DNA of 6,145 bases from Planctomycetota bacterium (GTDB taxonomy: Bacteria > Planctomycetota > Planctomycetia > Pirellulales > Lacipirellulaceae), in the NCBI GenBank assembly GCA_022615465.1, contig JAKEGR010000254.1, forward strand, positions 1 through 6,145, read 5' to 3'. Both the position numbers and the translations under genes were made by a program. Shown here one piece after another: positions 1-5,584 of this stretch. Position 1 is the stretch's first letter. Every line of letters starts with the position of its first letter. The notes beneath the pieces are model-generated. The model was not told the DNA's origin. It worked only from the letters and a program-made list of their open reading frames with translations, and did no database searches.

Positions 1-392
1 AACCGTTCCTCGATGCGTTCCATGTGGGGTGAACTGAACAGGCCCGTGCGGAAGCCAGCGGCCGTGAGCATGCCGGCCACCATCGCCGAAGTGGAGCCTT
101 TCCCCTTGGTGCCCGCGACATGGATGATCTTCTTGCCGGCATCGGGCTGACCCAGCCGAGTCAGAAGTTGTCGCATCCGGTCGAGCTTGAGCTGCCGATC
201 GAGGTATGGAATGACCGCCGTTCGCTCGTAATTGATCCGCCCCATCAGCCAGTCAATTGCGGCTTGACGGAAACAATCGTCTCGCCCTGTTGGCGTTGCG
301 AAGTGGCTGTCGGCGGGAGAGGGCGAATCTGGCAATGCAGGGATACTCTCAATGCGAACTTGGGAACGGGGGAAAAACAACTTCTCCGCCAT
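1..392 (-). CDS. folC: Folylpolyglutamate synthase / dihydrofolate synthase, N-terminal part (truncated by window edge)
   Basis: FolC is a cytoplasmic Mur-ligase-like enzyme. It ligates glutamate to dihydropteroate or tetrahydrofolate with ATP. The window shows 130 residues, and the 3' part lies off the left edge. Visible landmarks are the FolC-type opening [10 protein letters not shown] (residues 48-57), the ATP-binding P-loop [11 protein letters not shown] (91-101), and [12 protein letters not shown] (119-130), the conserved segment after the P-loop. The frame is open from an in-frame stop at 441-443. ATG at 392 is chosen because GGAGGT lies 4 nt upstream and no other ATG precedes the conserved part. 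A TTG at about 335 is an alternative. Residues 1-40 are Pro/Ser-rich and unlike usual FolC N-termini. The first 11 are encoded by a dispersed repeat (see 363-413), so the true start may be further in. The gene is downstream of, and co-oriented with, the cysteine-rich gene but is separated from it by a strong terminator, so it probably has its own promoter in 393-480. The family call is firm; the start is uncertain. Confidence 0.93.
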   Translation of the reverse strand, partial: MAEKLFFPRSQVRIESIPALPDSPSPADSHFATPTGRDDCFRQAAIDWLMGRINYERTAVIPYLDRQLKLDRMRQLLTRLGQPDAGKKIIHVAGTKGKGSTSAMVAGMLTAAGFRTGLFSSPHMERIEER

Positions 393-413
393 CCCCACCT
401 CCAGGGGGGTGGC
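363..413. repeat. Dispersed repeat, partial copy, overlapping the folC start
   Basis: This copy shares a block reading GGAACGGGGG, then AAAAACAACTTCTCC, then CC.TCCCC with the fuller copy at 2273-2338. The match covers about 35 nt with one single-base length difference in the G run and a few substitutions. The right half has diverged: the 9-bp hairpin of the second copy is replaced by CACCTCCAGGGGGGTGG. On the minus strand it supplies both the GGAGG-like Shine-Dalgarno and the ATG of the annotated folC start. Confidence 0.7.
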
Positions 414-480
414 GCTCAATGCGCCCTCGCCGGTGCCAGTTTAGCCGCAATACAACGTGATCAACAGACTACGCACAAAC

Positions 481-516
481 AAAAAAACCTGCCCCGAACG
501 ACACGTCCGGGACAGG
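481..516 (-). terminator. Rho-independent terminator of the cysteine-rich gene
   Basis: Read on the minus strand, CCTGTCCCGGACG pairs with CGTTCGGGGCAGG across a TGT loop. All 13 positions pair if G-U wobbles are allowed. Seven T residues (487-481) follow immediately. It begins 26 nt after the stop codon of the cysteine-rich gene and about 90 nt before folC, so it should insulate the two genes. Confidence 0.92.
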
Positions 517-542
517 CTCTGGTTGAAGTTGAAGTCTTCCGC

Positions 543-1442
543 TTAGCGAACGAAGCTCGTACGAACTACTTCGCGGGCACGGCTGATCTTCGCATTCGGA
601 TCTGCCATTGGCATTGGCGGAATCGGCACCCGAGCGGAGGCCTCGGCGGGCTCGGCCGGGGCAGCCTCTTCTTGGACATCGTCGTTGCCATCGCAGCAAT
701 CCGCGCTGGCTTCGCAGCCGCACGAGGCTTCGCAGCCACAGCTTGCTTCACAGCAGGCGTTGCCACAACCGCAGCCACCTTTGAACAAGCCGGTCAGGCG
801 GTCAAGAATGCCACAGCCGGAGCCACAGCCGCAGCTTGGCTCACAGCCGCACGAGGCTTCTTCTTCACAGCCGCAAGAGGCTTCTTCACAGCCGCACGAT
901 GCTTCGCAGCAGGCGTTGCCACAACCGCAGCCCTTGAACAGGCCGTCGAGCAGGCCGCAGCCGCCGCAGCTTGAGCAGGAATTGCAGCACGAGGCTTCTT
1001 CTTCACAGCCGCACGAGGCTTCGCAGCAGGCGTCGCCACAACCGCGACCTTTGAGGCAGTCGAACAGGCCGCCCAGGATGTGGTTGTTTCCACAGCCACA
1101 ACCAGAGCTGCAGCTCGGTTCGCAGCCACACGAGGCTTCTTCTTCACAGCCACACGAGGCTTCGCAGCAGGCGTTGCCACAACCGCAGCCATTGAGGCCG
1201 TTGAACAGGCCGTCCAGGATGCCGCAGCCACCGCCACAGCCGCTCGAGCAGCTATCGCAGCAGTTGGCTTCGACGCCGCAAGACGCTTCCTCACAACAAC
1301 TCGATTTTTCACAGCAACTACAGCTTGGTTCAACACCACAGCCGCAGCCGCCGCCGAGCATGCGCTCCAGCATCCCAAAGCCGTAGCTTGGGCTTGCCAG
1401 GGCAATGCTCATCATGAGCGCTCCCAAAAAGTTCCACTTCAT
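543..1442 (-). CDS. Secreted cysteine-rich repeat protein (58 Cys in 299 residues)
   Basis: I do not recognise a named family. ATG at 1442 is chosen over the in-frame ATG at 1520 because it starts a typical signal peptide: MKWN, hydrophobic core FLGALMMSIALA, likely cleavage near SPSYG at residue 21. AGGAG lies 10 nt upstream. Residues 22-250 form five degenerate units. Each has a short hydrophobic linker (GMLERMLG, GILDGLFNGL, ILGGLFDCLK, LLDGLFKG, ILDRLTGLFKG) followed by a Cys cluster of the type GCGCGNACCEASCGCEEEAS. All 58 cysteines fall between residues 33 and 250. Residues 251-270 are an acidic Ala/Pro/Glu tail, ending in a basic Cys-free segment with PPMPMADPNA and VVRTSFVR. Cys-Cys, Cys-X-Cys and many Glu residues fit either dense disulfide crosslinking in an exported wall or surface layer, or metal binding. 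Planctomycetes are known for cysteine-rich cell-wall proteins, so I favour a structural role (inference). A strong terminator follows, so the gene is probably monocistronic. Confidence 0.85.
   Translation of the reverse strand: MKWNFLGALMMSIALASPSYGFGMLERMLGGGCGCGVEPSCSCCEKSSCCEEASCGVEANCCDSCSSGCGGGCGILDGLFNGLNGCGCGNACCEASCGCEEEASCGCEPSCSSGCGCGNNHILGGLFDCLKGRGCGDACCEASCGCEEEASCCNSCSSCGGCGLLDGLFKGCGCGNACCEASCGCEEASCGCEEEASCGCEPSCGCGSGCGILDRLTGLFKGGCGCGNACCEASCGCEASCGCEASADCCDGNDDVQEEAAPAEPAEASARVPIPPMPMADPNAKISRAREVVRTSFVR
693..1379 (-). repeat. Internal coding repeats of the cysteine-rich gene
   Basis: This stretch encodes residues 22-250. It consists of recurring blocks visible on the plus strand as variants of GCCGCACGAGGCTTCTTC and GCAGGCGTTGCCACAACCGC. 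Units differ in length (about 28-52 residues) because EASCGCE sub-repeats have been duplicated or lost. The near-identical DNA of several units suggests expansion by slippage or unequal recombination. It also makes the region prone to assembly error. Confidence 0.8.
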
Positions 1443-1485
1443 CGAACATCGTCTCCTATGTGATGGAACCGACCTAGCGGTAAGT

Positions 1486-1502
1486 TTGCCGACTTCCGGC
1501 AA
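1486..1502 (-). promoter_or_regulatory. Inverted repeat in the leader of the cysteine-rich gene
   Basis: On the minus strand TTGCCG-GAAGT-CGGCAA is a perfect 6-bp dyad with a 5-nt spacer, centred about 52 nt upstream of the start codon. The position suits an operator or a small leader hairpin. Dyads this short also arise by chance in GC-rich DNA. Confidence 0.3.
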
Positions 1503-1557
1503 CGCGCGATGCCGCCCCACGCCGTAGAAGTACTCGGTCGTGACGACGGATGCTTGT

Positions 1558-1608
1558 CTACGCCGAGCAGGTAGGTTAAGACCGGCGTAGGGGGCACTTT
1601 AAAGTGCC
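1558..1608. promoter_or_regulatory. Cluster of two dyads: 8-bp inverted repeat plus 16-bp perfect palindrome
   Basis: CTACGCCG (1558-1565) and CGGCGTAG (1583-1590) form a perfect inverted repeat around a 17-nt loop. Two bases later comes the perfect palindrome GGCACTTTAAAGTGCC (1593-1608). Together they lie about 115-165 nt upstream of the cysteine-rich gene. A palindromic dimer-binding operator is the simplest reading. A relic of a terminator or mobile repeat is possible. No binding protein can be named from the sequence. Confidence 0.4.
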
Positions 1609-2272
1609 GGGAGTCGGAAACCAGGCGGGCTTGCTTGGAGGGTTCCACGGTGGGGCGTCAACGCCAGTCGAGCCAATCCGTAGCTCGAAACAGTCCGGGC
1701 CGGGTCGACGCTCATACATTGCCGCCGCGAGCACACGGGTGCATCGCTTGCGACATCCATCGTATCGACTGCGATTGGAAGAGCGCTTGAATCACGGACG
1801 CACGAATTTCGGAACGCGCGCTAGTCGCAACTACTGCGTCAAGTATGCTCAGCGCGGGAGCTAGTCAAGCTTTGCTGGTTCTATGGAGCGGGCGCGGGCA
1901 TCATGGCCTAATCACTGCTAGTTGGCTAAGACTGGAAAACATTGCGGGCAATGAAGGCCCACTTTTTTGATTGGCTTTCGTTCCCGTGAGGTTGGCTGAT
2001 CGTGCAACGCGGCGTGTCGGAGGCCTGACCTGCGGATACGGTAGCTTGGTACCAGCCGCTTCCCCTGAACGACAGGGTAAAGTCTGCCGGCCAGGTAAGT
2101 TTTTCGGCCCAATTTGCTCCACGATTCTACTCCTTTCCGGGAATGGCCGTTCTTTCCTATTGCAACGGTTATGCCTGACACGGTGGGGATAAGGCCGAAT
2201 TGTTTCAACGGCTAGGAGCAAGTATTTGCGAATTGCGGAATTGCAACCTACCTTTGCATGGTGGGCTGCTAA

Positions 2273-2338
2273 GGAACGGGGGGAAAAACAACTTCTCCAC
2301 CTTCCCCCTCTCCCGCTGGGAGAGGGCAGGGTGAGGGA
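2273..2338. repeat. Dispersed intergenic hairpin repeat (REP-like), fuller copy
   Basis: The left part, GGAACGGGGGG then AAAAACAACTTCTCC, matches the copy at 363-413. The right part is a perfect 9-bp stem, CCCTCTCCC (2306-2314) and GGGAGAGGG (2318-2326), with loop GCT. It is followed by CAGGGTGAGGGAGC. GGGAGAGGG-type hairpins of this kind are, to my knowledge, frequent intergenic repeats in planctomycete genomes. It lies about 240 nt upstream of the coiled-coil gene and has no long T-tract, so a terminator role is not supported. Confidence 0.75.
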
Positions 2339-2580
2339 GCAAGCAAATACCGAAGTTATTTTTCCCGTGAACCTAAGCTCCCCGAAGTGAGTGTTCGCGC
2401 TACGCCCACCACCATCTCCTCAAACAAACGCTTTTCCCTTGGGCCGCTTCGTTTTGGTATTGCCATGACGAGTGGCGGGGCGGATCAGCCGCCCGCGCTG
2501 GAATCGGTCAGTGAAATAACCAGTCCGCAGTAGTCCGTTCCGATCAAAGCCCCCACGCCACCCTCACCCCTGAATACCCG

Positions 2581-3150
2581 ATGGCCGCGCAAGCCGAAAC
2601 CCTCAACAGACAGGCAATCCGCGATTCGTTTCTCGCTTGGGAGGCGGACGAAGAGTCGCTGGATGCCCAAGTCGCCGAATCGCTCTCGGCCTTGGAAGCA
2701 TACCAATCGCATTTGGATGCCTGGCAACTGCAGCTTGTGCATGAGCGTAACGCAGTGGAGCAGGCACAGGAGCAACAGGAGTGTGACCGCGCTGCTGCAG
2801 CGAGTTTGGAGCGGTCATCCGTTGACCTGGCCACCGAATTGTCTGTTGCCCGACAGCAGATTGCCTCACTCACAAGTCAACTGCTTTCCAGCAACGAGGA
2901 ACGACACAAGTTGGAACAGTTGGTCAGAGACATGGCGGCGGAACGGGAGTGTGACCGTAGCGAGCACTCGTCCTTACCGCCAGGCGAGCCGCGAGTTGTC
3001 CCGCCTCAGATGCCACCAGAGCCATCGACAGATAGTAGCATGAGTCCGCCGCGGAATAACAACCCGGTGCTGGGTTCAATTGTTGAGCAGTTCGGCAAGC
3101 TTCGACAGCAGCGGGCGCTCGATCGACAGACTGGCAAGATATCGAGGTAA
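2581..3150 (+). CDS. Coiled-coil protein, first gene of the cassette
   Basis: No named family is recognised. The 189-residue product has no signal peptide or membrane segment, so it is probably cytoplasmic. Residues about 20-123 are rich in Glu, Gln, Leu and Ala with heptad-like spacing (for example LVHERNAVEQAQEQQ and SNEERHKLEQLV), predicting a long coiled coil. Two short ECDR motifs (67-70 and 123-126) sit along it. Residues 133-158 are a Pro/Ser-rich linker. Residues 161-183 (from NPVLGSIVEQFGKL) form a probable amphipathic helix that could be a docking segment. The frame is open upstream to a stop at 2512-2514, but ATG 2581 is the first plausible start. No Shine-Dalgarno is visible. The stop codon is 6 bp before the SUMF1-like gene, and the end of this gene carries that gene's ribosome site (GAGG, 3144-3147). 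The product is likely a scaffold or adaptor for the next two proteins (inference from position). Confidence 0.72.
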   Translation: MAAQAETLNRQAIRDSFLAWEADEESLDAQVAESLSALEAYQSHLDAWQLQLVHERNAVEQAQEQQECDRAAAASLERSSVDLATELSVARQQIASLTSQLLSSNEERHKLEQLVRDMAAERECDRSEHSSLPPGEPRVVPPQMPPEPSTDSSMSPPRNNNPVLGSIVEQFGKLRQQRALDRQTGKISR

Positions 3151-3156
3151 CGTGCC

Positions 3157-4488
3157 ATGAGCAAGCAACGAAACTGGCTGCAAATCGATCATCCGGGAGC
3201 GCGATGGGGCGTCGCGGTGATTGCCGCGGTTGTGTTCCTGAGCGGATTGCTGTGGCAGCGGGCCGAGTTGCTGGGCGGCGGTGCCGTTGTGCTGTGCCTG
3301 GTTCTGTGGCGAGTCGGCGAGAAGAGTGAGCAGGAAGCCTCGTGGAAACGGCATCGGCCTCGTACCTCCGAACGCGGTGCCGGGAACGATGCCGTGGCGG
3401 CGACGAATGGCCGTGTGTCTTGCCAGGAACCATGCTCATCACTCCCGCCTCGGATGCAGGAACGTCCCGGACAAGCCGGTACGCCCAGAACAACGGACAC
3501 GCTCGTCGACGAATTGCTGGCCACGGGGCGCTATTCTCTGTTGCTGCGGCCGGAGACCAAACAGCACTTGGCCCAGATTCATATTGTCCGCGCCGTGCGG
3601 CAACTCGATGCGGCAATGGCCCTGGTGCCCGCGGGACGCGTGATGTTAGGGCAACTCGCCGAGCAATCGAACTCGTCGTGCGGTGCGGCCGACGTCGATC
3701 CACGTATCGTCCAACGCAATTTGGCGGAGGTTGAGACGGTATACCTGGATCGGCGGTGCGTGACGAACGAGGAGTTCCAGCAATTTCTCGACACGGGCGG
3801 CTATGAGCAACTCGATTTATGGCATGAGGAAGCCTTGCCAGCGCTATTGGATTTCGTGGATCAGACCGGCTCGCCTGGTCCGCGGTATTGGCACGACGGC
3901 CAGTTTGCGGTCGGCGAGGGACAACTCCCGGTGGCGGGGGTGAGTTGGTACGAGGCTGCGGCGTACGGACGCTGGGTCGGCAAGCGGCTGCCGACCGACG
4001 CCGAATGGACCAAGGCGGCCGCGTGGCCGGTCGAATCGTCGCCGGGCCGCGTTGCACAACGACGCTATCCCTGGGGCGAATCGTTCGATACCCGCCGCGC
4101 GAATATCTACTGTTCCGGCGGCCACAAGCCGCTGCCGGTGGATGAGTTTCCAGGCGGCGTGAGCGTCGGAGGCATCCAGCAACTCATCGGCAATGTGTGG
4201 GAATGGACCTCGACGCCGCTGGCGGAAATGGGGGATGCCACCCTGCACGTTTCCGAAGCCGTCATGAGCATCCGTGGCGGGGCATTCGACACGTACTTCG
4301 AGAATCAAGCGACATGCCATTACCAGAGCGGCGACCATCCACTGGCGCGTCGGGCGAACATCGGCTTCCGGCTGGCACTGCCGATGGCCGATTTGGAAGC
4401 GTCCGCAAAGGAAGAATCGCCGGAGAACGACGCCGCTGAACCAGAGACGGAGACGATCGCGACCGAGGACGTAGCCGTTATCTGTTAA
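3157..4488 (+). CDS. Membrane-anchored SUMF1/formylglycine-generating-enzyme-like protein, likely non-FGE
   Basis: The protein has 443 residues. Two hydrophobic segments (about 17-33 and 37-52) form a tight membrane hairpin. A low-complexity linker runs to about residue 113. A SUMF1/FGE-sulfatase domain spans about 155-408. Its hallmarks are VPAGRVMLG (157-165), LDRRCVTNEEFQQFL (197-211), PVAGVSWYEAAAYGRWVGKR (258-277) followed by LPTDAEW (278-284), YPWGE (304-308), GNVWEW (345-350), RGGAF (373-377) and NIGFR (401-405). Genuine FGE has two copper-binding catalytic cysteines just after the RGGSF-like motif. Here those positions read Thr and Gln (about 379 and 384), and only an unrelated Cys387 lies nearby, so formylglycine synthesis is unlikely. 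Other family roles (ligand binding, iron-oxygenase relatives, structural modules) remain open. The two-TM hairpin puts the N-terminus and the domain on the same side of the membrane. The C-terminus (about 413-443) is acidic. GAGG at 3144-3147, 9 nt upstream, supports the start. The gene is probably cotranscribed with 2581-3150. Confidence 0.88.
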   Translation: MSKQRNWLQIDHPGARWGVAVIAAVVFLSGLLWQRAELLGGGAVVLCLVLWRVGEKSEQEASWKRHRPRTSERGAGNDAVAATNGRVSCQEPCSSLPPRMQERPGQAGTPRTTDTLVDELLATGRYSLLLRPETKQHLAQIHIVRAVRQLDAAMALVPAGRVMLGQLAEQSNSSCGAADVDPRIVQRNLAEVETVYLDRRCVTNEEFQQFLDTGGYEQLDLWHEEALPALLDFVDQTGSPGPRYWHDGQFAVGEGQLPVAGVSWYEAAAYGRWVGKRLPTDAEWTKAAAWPVESSPGRVAQRRYPWGESFDTRRANIYCSGGHKPLPVDEFPGGVSVGGIQQLIGNVWEWTSTPLAEMGDATLHVSEAVMSIRGGAFDTYFENQATCHYQSGDHPLARRANIGFRLALPMADLEASAKEESPENDAAEPETETIATEDVAVIC

Positions 4489-4602
4489 CTAGATATTGAA
4501 CGTCGACGCCGGCAGGTCTCGCGGCCAATCCGCGGAGCGAAAGTGAAGAAGTCTGCTGCGGCGTTATTCCCGATGTAGTGACCAACCATCTCGCAAACCA
4601 CC

Positions 4603-5562
4603 ATGAGTCACTTGACGCAAATCCCACTGGAGACGTACTTGCTCGCACAGCAAGCGACTCCCATCGCATGCCTTGTGTGCGATCATGAAAACTGTGTGTC
4701 GGCGGCGCGATGCCGCAATTGTTCCGCTCCGATGGCGTTGGCGCACCAAACGCGATCCGTGAAGAAGCGACCCCACCTGATTGCCGTACTGGGGGCCAGC
4801 GGCTCCGGCAAGACGGTGTACCTGGGGCTATTGATGGATATGCTGACGCGCCACGTCGGGCTGTTACGCTCGACGGCCCGTGGGCCGCTGTCCATTTCGC
4901 TTCAGCAGACAACGACGACGGCCTTGGCTACGGGCTGGTTTCCGGAAAAAACGCCGCCCACTCCGGAGCATTGGCATTGGGTGCATTGTCAATTCAACTG
5001 TCGGCGACGGCGCCGACCGCTGGAACTCGTGATTCCTGATATATCCGGCGAGGCACTGGCAACTGAGACCGAGCGGTCGAACCGCTACCCGGCGATTCGC
5101 TCGCTGTTGGCGAAGTGTGCCGCCGTGATGATACTGGCCGATGCAGAGCGGCTTCAGTCGAGCGACCACTCGCACGATTTTCTGACGCTGAAACTACTGT
5201 CGCTGATTGGAGAGCGACGAGATGAACGGACGCGGGGGCGGAGGATCCCCGAGCGGCGTCCCCTGGCGATTGTTTTCACCAAGGCCGACAAAGTCGATGG
5301 CCTGATGGAGAACCCTCGCGAGTTCGCTGAATCGCACGCCGGGGCCTTGTGGAGCGATTGCCGCGAGCGGTTTCCGCGTCACGAAGCGTTTGCTTCCTCC
5401 GTGACCGGCGCGACTGCGTATCGCGATAGCTATGGCCGACGGCAGCACGTACCGCTGCGGATCGAACCGCATGGCATCATAGAGCCGTTTTCCTGGTTGA
5501 TGACGGAGCTTGACGAGCAGTGGGCGAACCCGGGACTGGCGGCGCGGCTCACTGGGCGTTGA
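4603..5562 (+). CDS. Zinc-ribbon P-loop GTPase, third gene of the cassette
   Basis: The 319-residue product is a predicted soluble GTPase. A four-Cys zinc ribbon comes first: CLVC (23-26) and CRNC (37-40). The G domain follows: G1/Walker A GASGSGKT (64-71) after the hydrophobic strand HLIAVL; G3 DISG (146-149) after ELVIP; the strand AAVMILAD (173-180); G4 TKAD (226-229) after LAIVF, giving guanine specificity; and SSVTGA (265-270) as a G5-like element. G2 is not obvious; Thr103-Thr120 is the likely switch region. The GSGKTVYLG pattern resembles bacterial GTPases of the 'double-GTPase' type known from predicted conflict and signalling systems, but I see only one G domain, so this link is tentative. 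The start at 4603 is the ATG that keeps the zinc ribbon; no Shine-Dalgarno is visible. The gene lies 114 bp after the SUMF1-like gene in the same direction with no terminator seen between, so cotranscription is plausible. It ends 22 bp from the convergent carA stop. Confidence 0.83.
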   Translation: MSHLTQIPLETYLLAQQATPIACLVCDHENCVSAARCRNCSAPMALAHQTRSVKKRPHLIAVLGASGSGKTVYLGLLMDMLTRHVGLLRSTARGPLSISLQQTTTTALATGWFPEKTPPTPEHWHWVHCQFNCRRRRRPLELVIPDISGEALATETERSNRYPAIRSLLAKCAAVMILADAERLQSSDHSHDFLTLKLLSLIGERRDERTRGRRIPERRPLAIVFTKADKVDGLMENPREFAESHAGALWSDCRERFPRHEAFASSVTGATAYRDSYGRRQHVPLRIEPHGIIEPFSWLMTELDEQWANPGLAARLTGR

Positions 5563-5581
5563 AAACGGCAGTCGATTTTCA
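5560..5581. terminator. Possible short bidirectional hairpin between convergent genes
   Basis: TGAAAA (5560-5565) and TTTTCA (5576-5581) are perfectly complementary, with an inner CG/CG pair possible, around a short loop. The arms include the stop codon of the GTPase gene and end just before the carA stop. The stem is AT-rich and weak, so it is only a candidate shared terminator. Confidence 0.22.
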
Positions 5582-5584
5582 CCC

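Larger units (their letters stand above)
1443..2580. other. Long intergenic region without a convincing gene
   Basis: No reading frame here has a recognisable domain, a credible start, or composition like the neighbouring genes. Contents, left to right: the leader of the cysteine-rich gene with inverted repeats (1486-1502, 1558-1608); unremarkable sequence to about 1930; a short perfect palindromic stem CATTGC-GG-GCAATG at 1940-1953 followed by T6 at 1963-1968; a stretch at about 1970-2210 with small potential hairpins, for example minus-strand CCCTG-TCGTT-CAGGG, that could be a decayed gene or an RNA but matches nothing I know; the dispersed repeat at about 2273-2338; and the presumed promoter region of the three-gene cassette from about 2340. 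I see no tRNA, rRNA or recognised riboswitch. No convincing -35/-10 pair stands out for either divergent transcription unit. Confidence 0.6.

Noticed and set aside
120..974. Plus-strand reading frame of 284 codons, Ala/Thr-rich at its end
   Set aside because: It is antisense to folC and to the cysteine-rich gene. Its Ala-rich tail is the complement of the cysteine repeats, and it has no domain or ribosome site.
718..1230. Possible CRISPR-like spaced repeats
   Set aside because: Unit spacing is irregular, the 'spacers' are similar to each other, and the whole block is an open coding frame.
685..1386. Plus-strand frame rich in Pro, Gln and Ser (SQPHEASQQ repeats)
   Set aside because: The repeats are the mirror of the minus-strand cysteine clusters. 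The minus frame has a signal peptide, a start with AGGAG, and a terminator in the right place.
794..1405. Minus-strand Ala/Val-rich frame inside the cysteine-rich gene
   Set aside because: It is an out-of-frame reading of the same repeats with no credible start or domain.
1443..1520. 26-residue N-terminal extension of the cysteine-rich protein
   Set aside because: It would bury the signal peptide behind a basic, low-quality leader. ATG 1442 has AGGAG upstream and starts the signal peptide directly.
1604..1864. 86-codon plus-strand frame in the intergenic region
   Set aside because: It has Arg/Ser-rich composition typical of a random GC-rich frame, begins at the palindrome edge, and has no Shine-Dalgarno or recognised domain.
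2085..2110. Minus-strand ACTTACCTGG, like the 5' end of a U1 spliceosomal RNA
   Set aside because: The similarity covers only about 10 nt, the rest does not resemble U1, and such RNAs are not expected in bacteria.
1901..2221. Overlapping minus-strand frames of about 96-106 codons
   Set aside because: Two frames of equal quality cover the same DNA. Neither has a domain, a signal peptide or a convincing start.
2924..4057. 377-codon minus-strand frame
   Set aside because: It is antisense to the SUMF1-like gene, very Arg/Pro/Ser-rich, and without motifs, while the plus frame carries clear family motifs.
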